Translations under genes and position numbers: made by a program | The notes under the pieces: generated by a model | Told to the model about the DNA's origin: nothing | The model's database searches: none | The model's input: the letters and a program-made list of their open reading frames with translations, nothing else | In this document: piece after piece, positions 33,674-40,963 of the stretch | Layout of the letters: each line of letters starts with the position of its first letter | Numbering within the stretch: the first letter of the stretch is position 1 | Assembly: GCA_024123955.1 (NCBI GenBank) | Contig: CP099652.1 | Location: forward strand, 6,634,001 to 6,698,000 | Direction: 5' to 3' | From: Oxalobacteraceae bacterium OTU3CINTB1 | Lineage (GTDB): Bacteria > Pseudomonadota > Gammaproteobacteria > Burkholderiales > Burkholderiaceae_D | DNA length: 64,000 nucleotides

Positions 33674-34372
33674 ATGACTGCCAAACTGCACCTCTTTACC
33701 TCCCCTTCGGCGTTCCCCAACCCACAGCGCCTGCGCCTGTTCATGCACGAGAAAGGCATTGCCGATCAGTTCGAAGAGCGAATCTACGACATGAGCCCGG
33801 GCGGCGAGCAGCGCCAGTGGCCGCATCTGAAAATGAATCCGTGGGGCGAAACGCCAACCCTGCAGCTGGCCGATGGAAGTTTTATCTCTGAAACCGCCGC
33901 CATCGTCCGCTACCTCGATCAGGCTTACCCCGGCCGGCGCATCATGGGCGAAGATCCGTTGCAGCAGGGCCTCGACAATATGTGGGACAACCGCGTCTGG
34001 GTCCACATCCTGTACCGGATCGTGACCGCCTTCCACGTCCTGCACACCGGCTTGGGCTTCAAACTCGAACTGACGAAAAATGAAGCTTGGGGCGAGCACT
34101 GCCGCAAAGAAGCGCTGGCCCACGCCGCACTGGTCAACACGCATCTTTCGGACGGACGCCAATGGCTGCTGGGCGGCGAAGAACCGACTTTCGCCGACAT
34201 CACGCTGGCAACCGCAATCGCGTTCTCGAAGTTTCCAGTGAATGCCACGCCGCTGGACGAGCGTTTCGAGTTCCTGGACGCCTATTGGAAGCGTTGGCAG
34301 CAGCGTCCGAGTTTCCAGGCTGCCTATGCGGACCGTAGCAGTGGCATCCCCGAGCTGGACAATAAAGAGTGA
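33674..34372 (+). CDS. Glutathione S-transferase family protein
   Basis: A 232-residue GST. The thioredoxin-like N-terminal domain (about 1-80) has 'LFTSPSAFPNPQRLRLFMHE', the glutathione-binding 'NPWGETPTLQLADGSFISET' and the 'ETAAIVRYLDQAYPG' helix; the all-helical C-terminal domain ends with 'RPSFQAAYAD'. I chose the second ATG (33674) because AGGA lies seven bases upstream; the ATG at 33668 would be too close to it. It is divergent from a LysR gene, probably its regulator, and may serve detoxification of electrophiles. Confidence 0.85.
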   Translation: MTAKLHLFTSPSAFPNPQRLRLFMHEKGIADQFEERIYDMSPGGEQRQWPHLKMNPWGETPTLQLADGSFISETAAIVRYLDQAYPGRRIMGEDPLQQGLDNMWDNRVWVHILYRIVTAFHVLHTGLGFKLELTKNEAWGEHCRKEALAHAALVNTHLSDGRQWLLGGEEPTFADITLATAIAFSKFPVNATPLDERFEFLDAYWKRWQQRPSFQAAYADRSSGIPELDNKE

Positions 34373-34385
34373 TACGCGGCGGGGG

Positions 34386-34460
34386 TGGGAAGCTTCTGCT
34401 CTACCATTGAGCTAGACCCGCGTTGGGCGTATCCTACGCGGGTTTGCGCATTGTTGACCA
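34386..34460 (-). pseudogene. Broken tRNA-Gly: 5' half plus promoter
   Basis: Bases 34421-34386 repeat the first 36 positions of the tRNA-Gly at 32520 with one mismatch (acceptor 5' strand, D-arm, anticodon stem and most of the loop). Homology stops inside the anticodon loop. Upstream, a diverged copy of the tRNA promoter follows with identical spacing: TGGTCA (34460-34455), 18 bases, TAGGAT (34436-34431). No 3' half exists here, so the gene is dead. It lies immediately downstream of the GST gene and before an ATPase gene. Confidence 0.85.
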
Positions 34461-34475
34461 CGTCGGGAAGATCGC

Positions 34476-35228
34476 ATGATTTCTAAACAGTATGTTTCCC
34501 AAGTCCGATTGAGAGTGAGCGACGTCCCGAGCTTCGAACGGTATCCGTTTTCCCTGCCGGCGGTACGCCATCTCGACGTGCTCGACCTGCATCCCAAAAT
34601 CACCTTCATCGTCGGGGAAAACGGTTCCGGCAAATCCACCTTGATGGAGGCCATGGCTGTCTCGTTCGGCTTCAATCCTGAAGGGGGAACGAAAAACTTT
34701 GGCTTCGGAACGCGCGCGTCGCATTCGGAATTGCACGAGTACATACGGCTGTCGAAGGGAGTCAAGCGGCCCAAAGATGGTTTCTTCCTTCGCGCGGAGA
34801 GCTTTTTCAATGTCGCGACCGAAATCGAAAAACTGGATGAGGGCCCCGGTGGCCCGCCGATCATCGATTCGTACGGCGGCAAATCCCTGCACGAGCAATC
34901 GCACGGCGAGTCGTTCTGGTCGCTCGTGATGCATCGCTTCGGCGGAAACGGCTTTTATCTGCTGGACGAGCCGGAAGCGGCGCTATCGCCGCAACGCCAA
35001 CTCGCCCTGATGAGCCGGATACATGAACTGGTCAACGACCATTCGCAGTTTGTGATCGCCACGCACTCGCCGATCCTGATGACCTATCCCGACGCCTATA
35101 TCTACTCGTGCTCGGAATCCGGGATGCAACGGGTTAGCTACGAAGAAACGGAACACTTCCAGGTCATGCACGATTTCGTGGTGAATCCAAAGCGCATGCT
35201 GAATATCCTTTTAGATCGGAGTGGCTGA
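34476..35228 (+). CDS. AAA/ABC-type ATPase, orphan
   Basis: A 250-residue ATPase of the SMC/ABC-like AAA group. Walker A is 'IVGENGSGKSTLMEAMAV' (about 45-62), a signature-like stretch is 'HEQSHGESFWSLVMHRF', Walker B is 'GFYLLDEPEAALSPQRQ', and the switch histidine is in 'FVIATHSPILMTYPDAYIY'. There is no coiled coil or nuclease domain, and no partner gene is visible. Such stand-alone proteins are widespread and poorly understood. It starts right after the broken tRNA copy and is convergent to a TraB-family gene. Confidence 0.8.
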   Translation: MISKQYVSQVRLRVSDVPSFERYPFSLPAVRHLDVLDLHPKITFIVGENGSGKSTLMEAMAVSFGFNPEGGTKNFGFGTRASHSELHEYIRLSKGVKRPKDGFFLRAESFFNVATEIEKLDEGPGGPPIIDSYGGKSLHEQSHGESFWSLVMHRFGGNGFYLLDEPEAALSPQRQLALMSRIHELVNDHSQFVIATHSPILMTYPDAYIYSCSESGMQRVSYEETEHFQVMHDFVVNPKRMLNILLDRSG

Positions 35229-35245
35229 CGGGGAATGACTTCGTA

Positions 35246-36298
35246 CTACTCCGGCTTCTGCACCACATACCCCTTCGCCTCCAGCGCCGCGACAAACCCC
35301 TTCGGGTCGAGCAAATCCTTCACCGGCAACGTCGCGAACGTCGAAACATTGGCCGCCAGCGATTTCTCGGCGGCCGCCACCCAGCTATCCTGAATTTTCT
35401 GCTGCACCGAGTTCAGCCCCGGCCGGCTTTGCAGCAAAGCACTGTTGAGCACAGCCGAATCGCAGGCGCCGTCGCGGTCGGCGTAGCTGATCTTCTGGAT
35501 CGCCTCCAGATCGCCTTTGGCCCAGGCGTTGGCGCGCACGCGCATGGCGTCGATGTCGTCCTCCAGCCGCGCCATCGTGTTGGAAAAACAGGCGACGTCG
35601 TCCAGCGAAGACTTCTTGAACTCCCTCAGCATCTTGACCGGATCGTCGATCTCCAGTTTGGCGACGGTCGACGTCATCTTGATCTTGCTTTGCTTGACGA
35701 GTTTTTCGATCGTCTCGCGCACCTCGCGTCCGCCCGAACCCAAACCGGCCTGCTCCAGGCCCTTGCGGAACAAGGTGTCGGCTGCAAAGATGGGCCGTTC
35801 GCGCTCGATGCCGTCGTCGTCGCCGATGTATTTTTTCTTCAGCACCAGCCAGCGCGCGTAGACCGGCTCCGGCAGCAAATCCTTGAGCTCGGCGCCATCC
35901 GGATTCTTCTTGAAGCCGATCGCAAACGGCAGCAACGTCATCTGGCGGAAAAATCCGACGTTCGATGTCGCGCCCGGCGGCTGCAGGTATTCCTGGGACT
36001 GCGCCAGGATGGCTTCCACTTCCTTCGAGCGCCACTCCATTTTCTTCGGCAGCGGCGAGTAGGTGCCGAACACCCACAGCACGTGATCGCCCTTCGATAC
36101 CTTCCACAAGCCCGGACCGGGACGTTGCCCCGCCACCAGGATGGTTTCCGCGATGACGTCCTCCCCCGCCGCCACGGCCTGCTCCGCCGACGGTGGTGAT
36201 GGCTCGGTCTGCGACCAGGCCGGCGCGGCGCTCAGCGCGCACAGCGACAACACGACCAGACTACGGCCTGCGGTAAACCGGAACGAAGGGCTGTTCAT
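35246..36298 (-). CDS. TraB/GumN family protein
   Basis: A 350-residue exported protein of the TraB/GumN superfamily. The signal peptide covers about 1-29 (ending AWS). The family core begins with 'GLWKVSKGDHVLWVFGTYSP', continues with 'SKEVEAILAQSQEYL', and the C-terminal part has a conserved 'ACDSAVLNSALLQ' and 'NVSTFATLPVKDLLDPKGF'. Members are predicted metalloprotease-like (Tiki/TraB) proteins; the first GxH motif of canonical members reads G-T-Y here ('FGTYSP'), so catalytic competence is doubtful. Monocistronic. Confidence 0.78.
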   Translation of the reverse strand: MNSPSFRFTAGRSLVVLSLCALSAAPAWSQTEPSPPSAEQAVAAGEDVIAETILVAGQRPGPGLWKVSKGDHVLWVFGTYSPLPKKMEWRSKEVEAILAQSQEYLQPPGATSNVGFFRQMTLLPFAIGFKKNPDGAELKDLLPEPVYARWLVLKKKYIGDDDGIERERPIFAADTLFRKGLEQAGLGSGGREVRETIEKLVKQSKIKMTSTVAKLEIDDPVKMLREFKKSSLDDVACFSNTMARLEDDIDAMRVRANAWAKGDLEAIQKISYADRDGACDSAVLNSALLQSRPGLNSVQQKIQDSWVAAAEKSLAANVSTFATLPVKDLLDPKGFVAALEAKGYVVQKPE

Positions 36299-36534
36299 GA
36301 GTATCCTATGTGGGGAAATTGTTGTCGATTATATATATCGCATGTGGATGGCGGTGGGCCTCGAAGCGCCGGCAACGCAAGTATCGCGTCACGCCCCCAC
36401 AGGCACAGCGGAACGCCCCGCGTTAAACATCTGCGTCATCGCGGCTAAACAAGCACCCGAAAACCTGTCCTGGTTGAAATGTCATCAGCGCACGGCTACA
36501 TTGTGGGCTGACCACTCAACCATCAGGATCTCCG

Positions 36535-37788
36535 ATGCCATCTTCCGCCACCGCAGCCTTCAAACTGCTCGCCCTGTCGGCGATGCTGACCTTGTCGGGC
36601 GCCATCGCCGCTGCGGAAAGCTGCACGATCAACGGCAAGTCCTGGCCCTTGTGCGGCAGCGACGACGGCGGTTGGTCGTTCGAGCAAGGCCAGTACTGCG
36701 TGGCGCGCAATTTCTGTCCGGACAACCGCACCGGCGCACCGGCCATCGCCACCCGCACAGCTCCCGTCGATCCGGACGCCAACGCCAAAACCCGCGCGAC
36801 CTTCAACTGGCTGCGCGGCATCTGGGGCAAAAAGGTCATCGCCGGCCAGACGGACCTGTCCTGGAACGATTCCATCGACATGGCCGAACGCGTCCACGCC
36901 GACACCGGCAAGTACCCGGCGCTGATGGGGTTTGATTTCATGGACTATGGCATGACCGCCCCCCATGCGGGCCAGCGCCAGACCGAGGAGGCGATCGCCT
37001 TCGCCAGCAAGGGCGGCCTGGTGACGTTCCACTGGCACTGGCGCGATCCTTCGCTGTTGAAAACCGCGCAAGTCAACCAGGCGCGCTTCTACGTGCACGA
37101 GCCGGACGCCAGCAAGAACACCACATTCACGATTCCGGTCGCCAACGGCGCGCTGGACACCGCCAGCCCGGCCTACCAGCAGATCAACGACGGCATCGAC
37201 CTGGTGGCGGTGCAGCTCAAGCGCCTGTCCGACGCCAACGTGACGGTGCTGTGGCGCCCGCTGCACGAAGCCTCCGGCAACAATGGCAGCGGCTGGTTCT
37301 GGTGGGGCCGCGCGCGCGCCGACGGCGTGCCGCAAGCCTACGCCAACATCCTGCTGTGGCGCCACATGTACGAGCGCCTGGTCAAGGTGCACGGCATCCA
37401 CAATCTGATCTGGGTATGGAACGGCCAGGACCCGGCGTGGTACCCCGGCGACGACGTGGTCGACATCGCCAGCTTCGACATCTACGACGACACCGACAAC
37501 AAGACCTACGGCTCGCAGATCGCCAAGTACCGGCAAACGGCGCAAGTCTCGGCCGAGAAAAAGCCGATCGCGCTGACCGAAAACAGCTACATCCCGGACC
37601 CGGACAAGATGCGGGCCGACGGCGCGGCGTGGCTGTGGTTCATGACGTGGAACGACGGCGACGGCCCCGCCGGCGTGAGCTCGTCCAACAATTTCTGGAC
37701 CGGCGAACACTTCAACACCAACGCCCACAAGCGCAAAGTCTACAACCACCCGGACGTGATCACGCTGGACAAGCTGCCACGGTTCTAA
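36535..37788 (+). CDS. GH26 beta-mannanase with an N-terminal CBM10-like module
   Basis: A 417-residue secreted enzyme. The signal peptide ends near residue 27 (AAA). Residues about 30-65 carry a CBM10-like pattern: C30, 'SWPLC', 'GWSFE', 'YCVARNFCP', four cysteines for two disulphides; CBM10 binds cellulose or mannan. The rest is a GH26 barrel: acid/base E245 in 'LWRPLHEASG' and nucleophile E349 in 'IALTENSYIP'; 'GSGWFWWGRA' is also diagnostic. AGGA precedes the ATG. It would cut mannan in plant cell walls outside the cell. Confidence 0.9.
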   Translation: MPSSATAAFKLLALSAMLTLSGAIAAAESCTINGKSWPLCGSDDGGWSFEQGQYCVARNFCPDNRTGAPAIATRTAPVDPDANAKTRATFNWLRGIWGKKVIAGQTDLSWNDSIDMAERVHADTGKYPALMGFDFMDYGMTAPHAGQRQTEEAIAFASKGGLVTFHWHWRDPSLLKTAQVNQARFYVHEPDASKNTTFTIPVANGALDTASPAYQQINDGIDLVAVQLKRLSDANVTVLWRPLHEASGNNGSGWFWWGRARADGVPQAYANILLWRHMYERLVKVHGIHNLIWVWNGQDPAWYPGDDVVDIASFDIYDDTDNKTYGSQIAKYRQTAQVSAEKKPIALTENSYIPDPDKMRADGAAWLWFMTWNDGDGPAGVSSSNNFWTGEHFNTNAHKRKVYNHPDVITLDKLPRF

Positions 37789-37862
37789 AGAGAGATAACT
37801 TCTCAAATCCTGCGGTGTGATGCAGAATGGCAGAGCTTATTGACCCTGCCAAGAGGAAATCC

Positions 37863-39137
37863 ATGAAACCAGTAGTAGCATTGAGCCTGGCGCTGGCCTG
37901 CGCCGGCTGCGCCGCCCAAGCCCAAGCGCCGGCCCCCGCTCCAACGGCTGCCGCCGCCGACCCGATCTCCTCGCTGGTGGGCCAGCTCGATCTGGAAAAA
38001 TACAAGGCCACCATCAAGAGCCTGACCAAATTCGGCGACCGCCGCCAAGGGACGGAACGCAACCGCCAGGCGCTCGACTGGATCGAGGCGCAACTGAAGT
38101 CCTACGGCTGCACCAACACCGAACGCCTGCAATACCAGTACACGCAAGCGGCGCCGGGCGATCCGGCGCCCAGGCGCGCGCCCGGCATTCCGAGCGGCGG
38201 CGCCGGCGGCCCACCGGGCCAGGGTGGCAGCACCCTGTTCGGCAACCGCATCGCCACCGGCGTCAACACCGATCCGCTGGCCCAGCCCGACGAGAAGCTG
38301 CGCGCGCTGAACGCCGAGCAAACGCCGGTCGGCACCTCGCAGCGCGAGAACGTTTACTGCACCAAGATCGGCAGCAAACACCCGGAGGAAATGTACATCG
38401 TCAGCGCGCACATGGACGGCATCGGTTTCGGCGAGGCGGCCAACGACGACGGCTCCGGCACCGCGCTGGTGATGGAACTGGCGCGCATCTTCAGCGCGCC
38501 CGGGGTCGAGACCGACCGCTCGATCCGCTTCATTTTGTGGAACAACGAGGAAAGCGGCTTGAACGGCGCGACCGCGTATGTCAACCAGCGCAAGGATTTG
38601 CAGGGGATCGAATCGCCCAAGGGATCGGGCAACTATCCGGAACCGAAATGGCTGGGCATGATCCAGCACGACATGATGCTGTTCGATCACGGCATGCCGT
38701 TCCAGAAGATCGACGGCTACGGCAAGCCGGTGGTCGACGAACATGGCAAGCCGGTGTTCGTGGCGCCGCCAGAGCAGCGCCTGGAGGCCGACGTCAACAT
38801 CGAATATCAGTCGGCGTCGAAGCAGTCGGAGGCCTCGGCCAAGCTGGCCTGGGCCTTCCGCGCCGCCAACGACAAGTACGCGACCCACTACCCGGCCGCC
38901 GTCGGCTTCCACATGACCAACACCGATTCGACGCCGTTCATGGATCTGGTGCCGTCGATTTCGCTGCGCGAGAACGAGCGTGGCCAGCAGATCGGCTCCG
39001 GCTGGGATCCGCACTGGCACCAGCCGACCGACCTGTACGCCAACTTCTCGGACAAGGACTTCCTGCTGGGCCTGAACGCGGCGCAGACCACCCTGGCAGG
39101 CGTGGGCAAGCTGGCCGGCCTGCGGATCAAGAAATAA
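37863..39137 (+). CDS. M28-family exported metallopeptidase
   Basis: A 424-residue exported peptidase. The N-terminal 16 residues form a signal peptide with cysteines at 13 and 16, so it might be a lipoprotein, though the box is not canonical. The M28 zinc ligands appear as 'VSAHMDGIG', 'ANDDGSGTALVMELAR', 'WNNEESGLNGA' and the final histidine in 'DPHWHQPTDLYANF'. A glycine/proline-rich loop (about 100-120) is an insertion. I chose the ATG at 37863 with AGAGGA upstream; the 12 codons before it lack a signal sequence. Probably an aminopeptidase. Confidence 0.85.
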   Translation: MKPVVALSLALACAGCAAQAQAPAPAPTAAAADPISSLVGQLDLEKYKATIKSLTKFGDRRQGTERNRQALDWIEAQLKSYGCTNTERLQYQYTQAAPGDPAPRRAPGIPSGGAGGPPGQGGSTLFGNRIATGVNTDPLAQPDEKLRALNAEQTPVGTSQRENVYCTKIGSKHPEEMYIVSAHMDGIGFGEAANDDGSGTALVMELARIFSAPGVETDRSIRFILWNNEESGLNGATAYVNQRKDLQGIESPKGSGNYPEPKWLGMIQHDMMLFDHGMPFQKIDGYGKPVVDEHGKPVFVAPPEQRLEADVNIEYQSASKQSEASAKLAWAFRAANDKYATHYPAAVGFHMTNTDSTPFMDLVPSISLRENERGQQIGSGWDPHWHQPTDLYANFSDKDFLLGLNAAQTTLAGVGKLAGLRIKK

Positions 39138-39189
39138 TTACTGGGCCGCGTAGTCCAATAAACACGCTAAGTAATCTCCGCTGGGAGGA

Positions 39190-39280
39190 CACGTAGGTCG
39201 GATTAGCCGGGACGGCGTAATCCGACATGAGCCGCCGACGGAGCATGGCGGATTACGCTGCGCTAATCCGCCCTACGTGG
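39190..39280. repeat. Nested palindromic repeat element
   Basis: The outer arms, 39190-39206 and 39263-39279, are 17-bp inverted repeats with one mismatch (CACGTAGG.CGGATTAG). Nested inside are perfect 9-bp arms CGTAATCCG (39216-39224) and CGGATTACG (39249-39257). GGATTA or its complement therefore appears four times. It resembles the short GGCGGATTA-type palindromic elements scattered between genes in many proteobacteria. It lies between the M28 gene and a convergent LysR gene, so it may also act as a terminator. Confidence 0.8.
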
Positions 39281-39315
39281 TTCCTGAATTTATCATCGTT
39301 CCCGTACCTGGTTTA

Positions 39316-40191
39316 TCAGCCCAGCGCCGGGGCCACTGCTTCCAGCACGATCTCGCGCAGTCTTTGCGCCGCCGGCTTGAGTTGCGCTTCCGATTGCAGC
39401 AGGCTCAGGCCGATGTGCGGCAACGGCGGCAGCGCCGACGCCTCCAACAGCCTCACCCCGGCCGGCACGCCGACCGATGTGCGCACCGTCACCCCCAGCC
39501 CCGCCGCGATGGCCGCCCAGACGCCCGACAAGCTGGTGCTGGTGAAAGCGATACGCCAGGCGATGCCGGCCCGGTCCAGCGCATCGATCGCCGCCGAGCG
39601 CATCAGGCAAGGCGCGTCGAGCATCACCAGCGGCAGCGGCGCATGGGCGTCATGCGCCGGTAGCACCGCCTGCGCGCCGGCCAGCCAGCGCATCGGCAGC
39701 TGCCCCAGGCGATGCGCGTACGGCCAGTCGCCGGTTTTATCCCACGCCAGCGCCAAGTCGAGCTGGCCATTGCCCACCTGTTCGATCAGTTGCGCGTTGC
39801 GCCCGACGCGCGCCTCGATGCTCACCTGCGCATGCGCGCGGGCAAAGCGGCCCAGCACCTCGGTCAGCAGATGTTCGCCGAAGTCCTGCTGCATGCCCAG
39901 CCGGACGGCGCCCGCCAGATCGGCGCCGCGCAATGCCGTCAGCGCCTCGTCGTTCAGATCCAGCAGGCGGCGCGCGTAGGCCAGCAGCGTCTCGCCCGCC
40001 GAGGTGAGCGCCATGCCGCGCCCGGCCTTGCGCAACACCGGCGCGTCGAGCTGGTCCTCCAGCTTTTTCAACTGCGCGCTGACGGCCGAGGTGGAGCGCC
40101 CCAAACGGTCGGCCGCCTTGGCGAAGCTGCCCAGCTCAACACCGGTGACGAAAGTGCGCAGCACATCGAGGTCGAACGTGATCTTTCGCAT
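39316..40191 (-). CDS. LysR-family regulator divergent from DUF4865
   Basis: A 291-residue LysR protein. The DNA-binding domain spans about 1-65 ('LDVLRTFVTGVELGSFAKAA', 'STSAVSAQLKKLEDQLDAPV') and the effector domain starts at 'GAVRLGMQQDFGEHLLTEVL'. I chose the ATG at 40191 by family alignment; an upstream extension of 27 codons lies in the A/T-rich promoter region. It is divergent from a 39-codon ORF and a DUF4865 gene 100 bp away. This LysR/DUF4865 pairing is one I recall from other proteobacteria, so it is the probable regulator of that pair. Confidence 0.84.
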   Translation of the reverse strand: MRKITFDLDVLRTFVTGVELGSFAKAADRLGRSTSAVSAQLKKLEDQLDAPVLRKAGRGMALTSAGETLLAYARRLLDLNDEALTALRGADLAGAVRLGMQQDFGEHLLTEVLGRFARAHAQVSIEARVGRNAQLIEQVGNGQLDLALAWDKTGDWPYAHRLGQLPMRWLAGAQAVLPAHDAHAPLPLVMLDAPCLMRSAAIDALDRAGIAWRIAFTSTSLSGVWAAIAAGLGVTVRTSVGVPAGVRLLEASALPPLPHIGLSLLQSEAQLKPAAQRLREIVLEAVAPALG

Positions 40192-40291
40192 ACCATCCCG
40201 ATTTATCGAATTTTTGGTCAAAATATTCCTGATTTTCAGTACTAATTTAATCTTGTATCTTGAAGCTGTCAATCAACAAACGGAGGACATC

Positions 40292-40411
40292 ATGCCCATG
40301 ATCCGCAACCGGAGGGATGTAATGGTGGTCATCACCACCACGCTCGGCGACGAGTGGTCGTTCGGCGGCGGAGCGCCGGCGGCGCCGCTGCTGCGGGGAG
40401 TCGCATCATGA
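40292..40411 (+). CDS. 39-codon ORF coupled to DUF4865
   Basis: A short ORF with a strong GGAGG ribosome binding site five bases before its ATG. Its stop overlaps the ATG of the DUF4865 gene (ATGA at 40408-40411). The product begins MPMIRNRRDV and continues with 'VVITTTLGDEWSFGGGAP'; I recognise no domain. It could be a real small protein, a leader ORF that couples translation of the next gene, or the decayed end of a larger partner gene. Confidence 0.55.
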   Translation: MPMIRNRRDVMVVITTTLGDEWSFGGGAPAAPLLRGVAS

Positions 40412-40962
40412 TCGCGATGCAGTACAGCTTCGCGCTGCCGGCCGATTACGATATGGCGATCGTACGCACGCGCATCGCCACCAAGGGGCCGCTGCTGGAC
40501 GATTTGCCGGGCCTGGTCTTCAAAGCCTATCTGTACGCGGAGCACGGCGAATCGGCAGAGAACCTGTATGCGCCGTTCTATCTGTGGCGCGATGAAGAAT
40601 CGATGCACGGCTTTCTCAACGGTCCGGGATTCGCCGGCGTGGCGCGGGCCTTCGGTTGGCCCTCGGTGCGCACCTGGACGCCGTGGCACGCCGATGTGGA
40701 CGCCGACGTGCGCGCGGCGCGGCATGCGACCCGCAGCGTGCATCAAATCGCACTCTACAGCGACCTGGCGACGCTGCGCAAACAGGAGGAGCAATGGGCA
40801 CGCGATGCGCGCGAGCGCGGCGCGCTGGCGGTGGTGATCGGTTTCGAACCGGCGGCGTGGACCATCGTGCGGTTTTGCCTGTGGCGCGATGCGCAACCAA
40901 CCGACGTCACGCCGGCGGCGCAGCATTACCGGGTTGGCCACATGTCGGCGCCCCGGCGCTGA
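40408..40962 (+). CDS. DUF4865 family protein
   Basis: A 184-residue protein with the DUF4865 N-terminus 'MIAMQYSFALPADYDMAIV' and 'IATKGPLLDDLPGLVFKAYL', then 'YAPFYLWRDEESMHGFLNGP', consistent with a ferredoxin-like dimeric alpha/beta-barrel fold (antibiotic-biosynthesis monooxygenase-like). It is cytoplasmic and its function is unknown. I chose the ATG that overlaps the stop of the 39-codon ORF. Control is probably by the divergent LysR regulator. Confidence 0.75.
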   Translation: MIAMQYSFALPADYDMAIVRTRIATKGPLLDDLPGLVFKAYLYAEHGESAENLYAPFYLWRDEESMHGFLNGPGFAGVARAFGWPSVRTWTPWHADVDADVRAARHATRSVHQIALYSDLATLRKQEEQWARDARERGALAVVIGFEPAAWTIVRFCLWRDAQPTDVTPAAQHYRVGHMSAPRR

Positions 40963-40963
40963 T

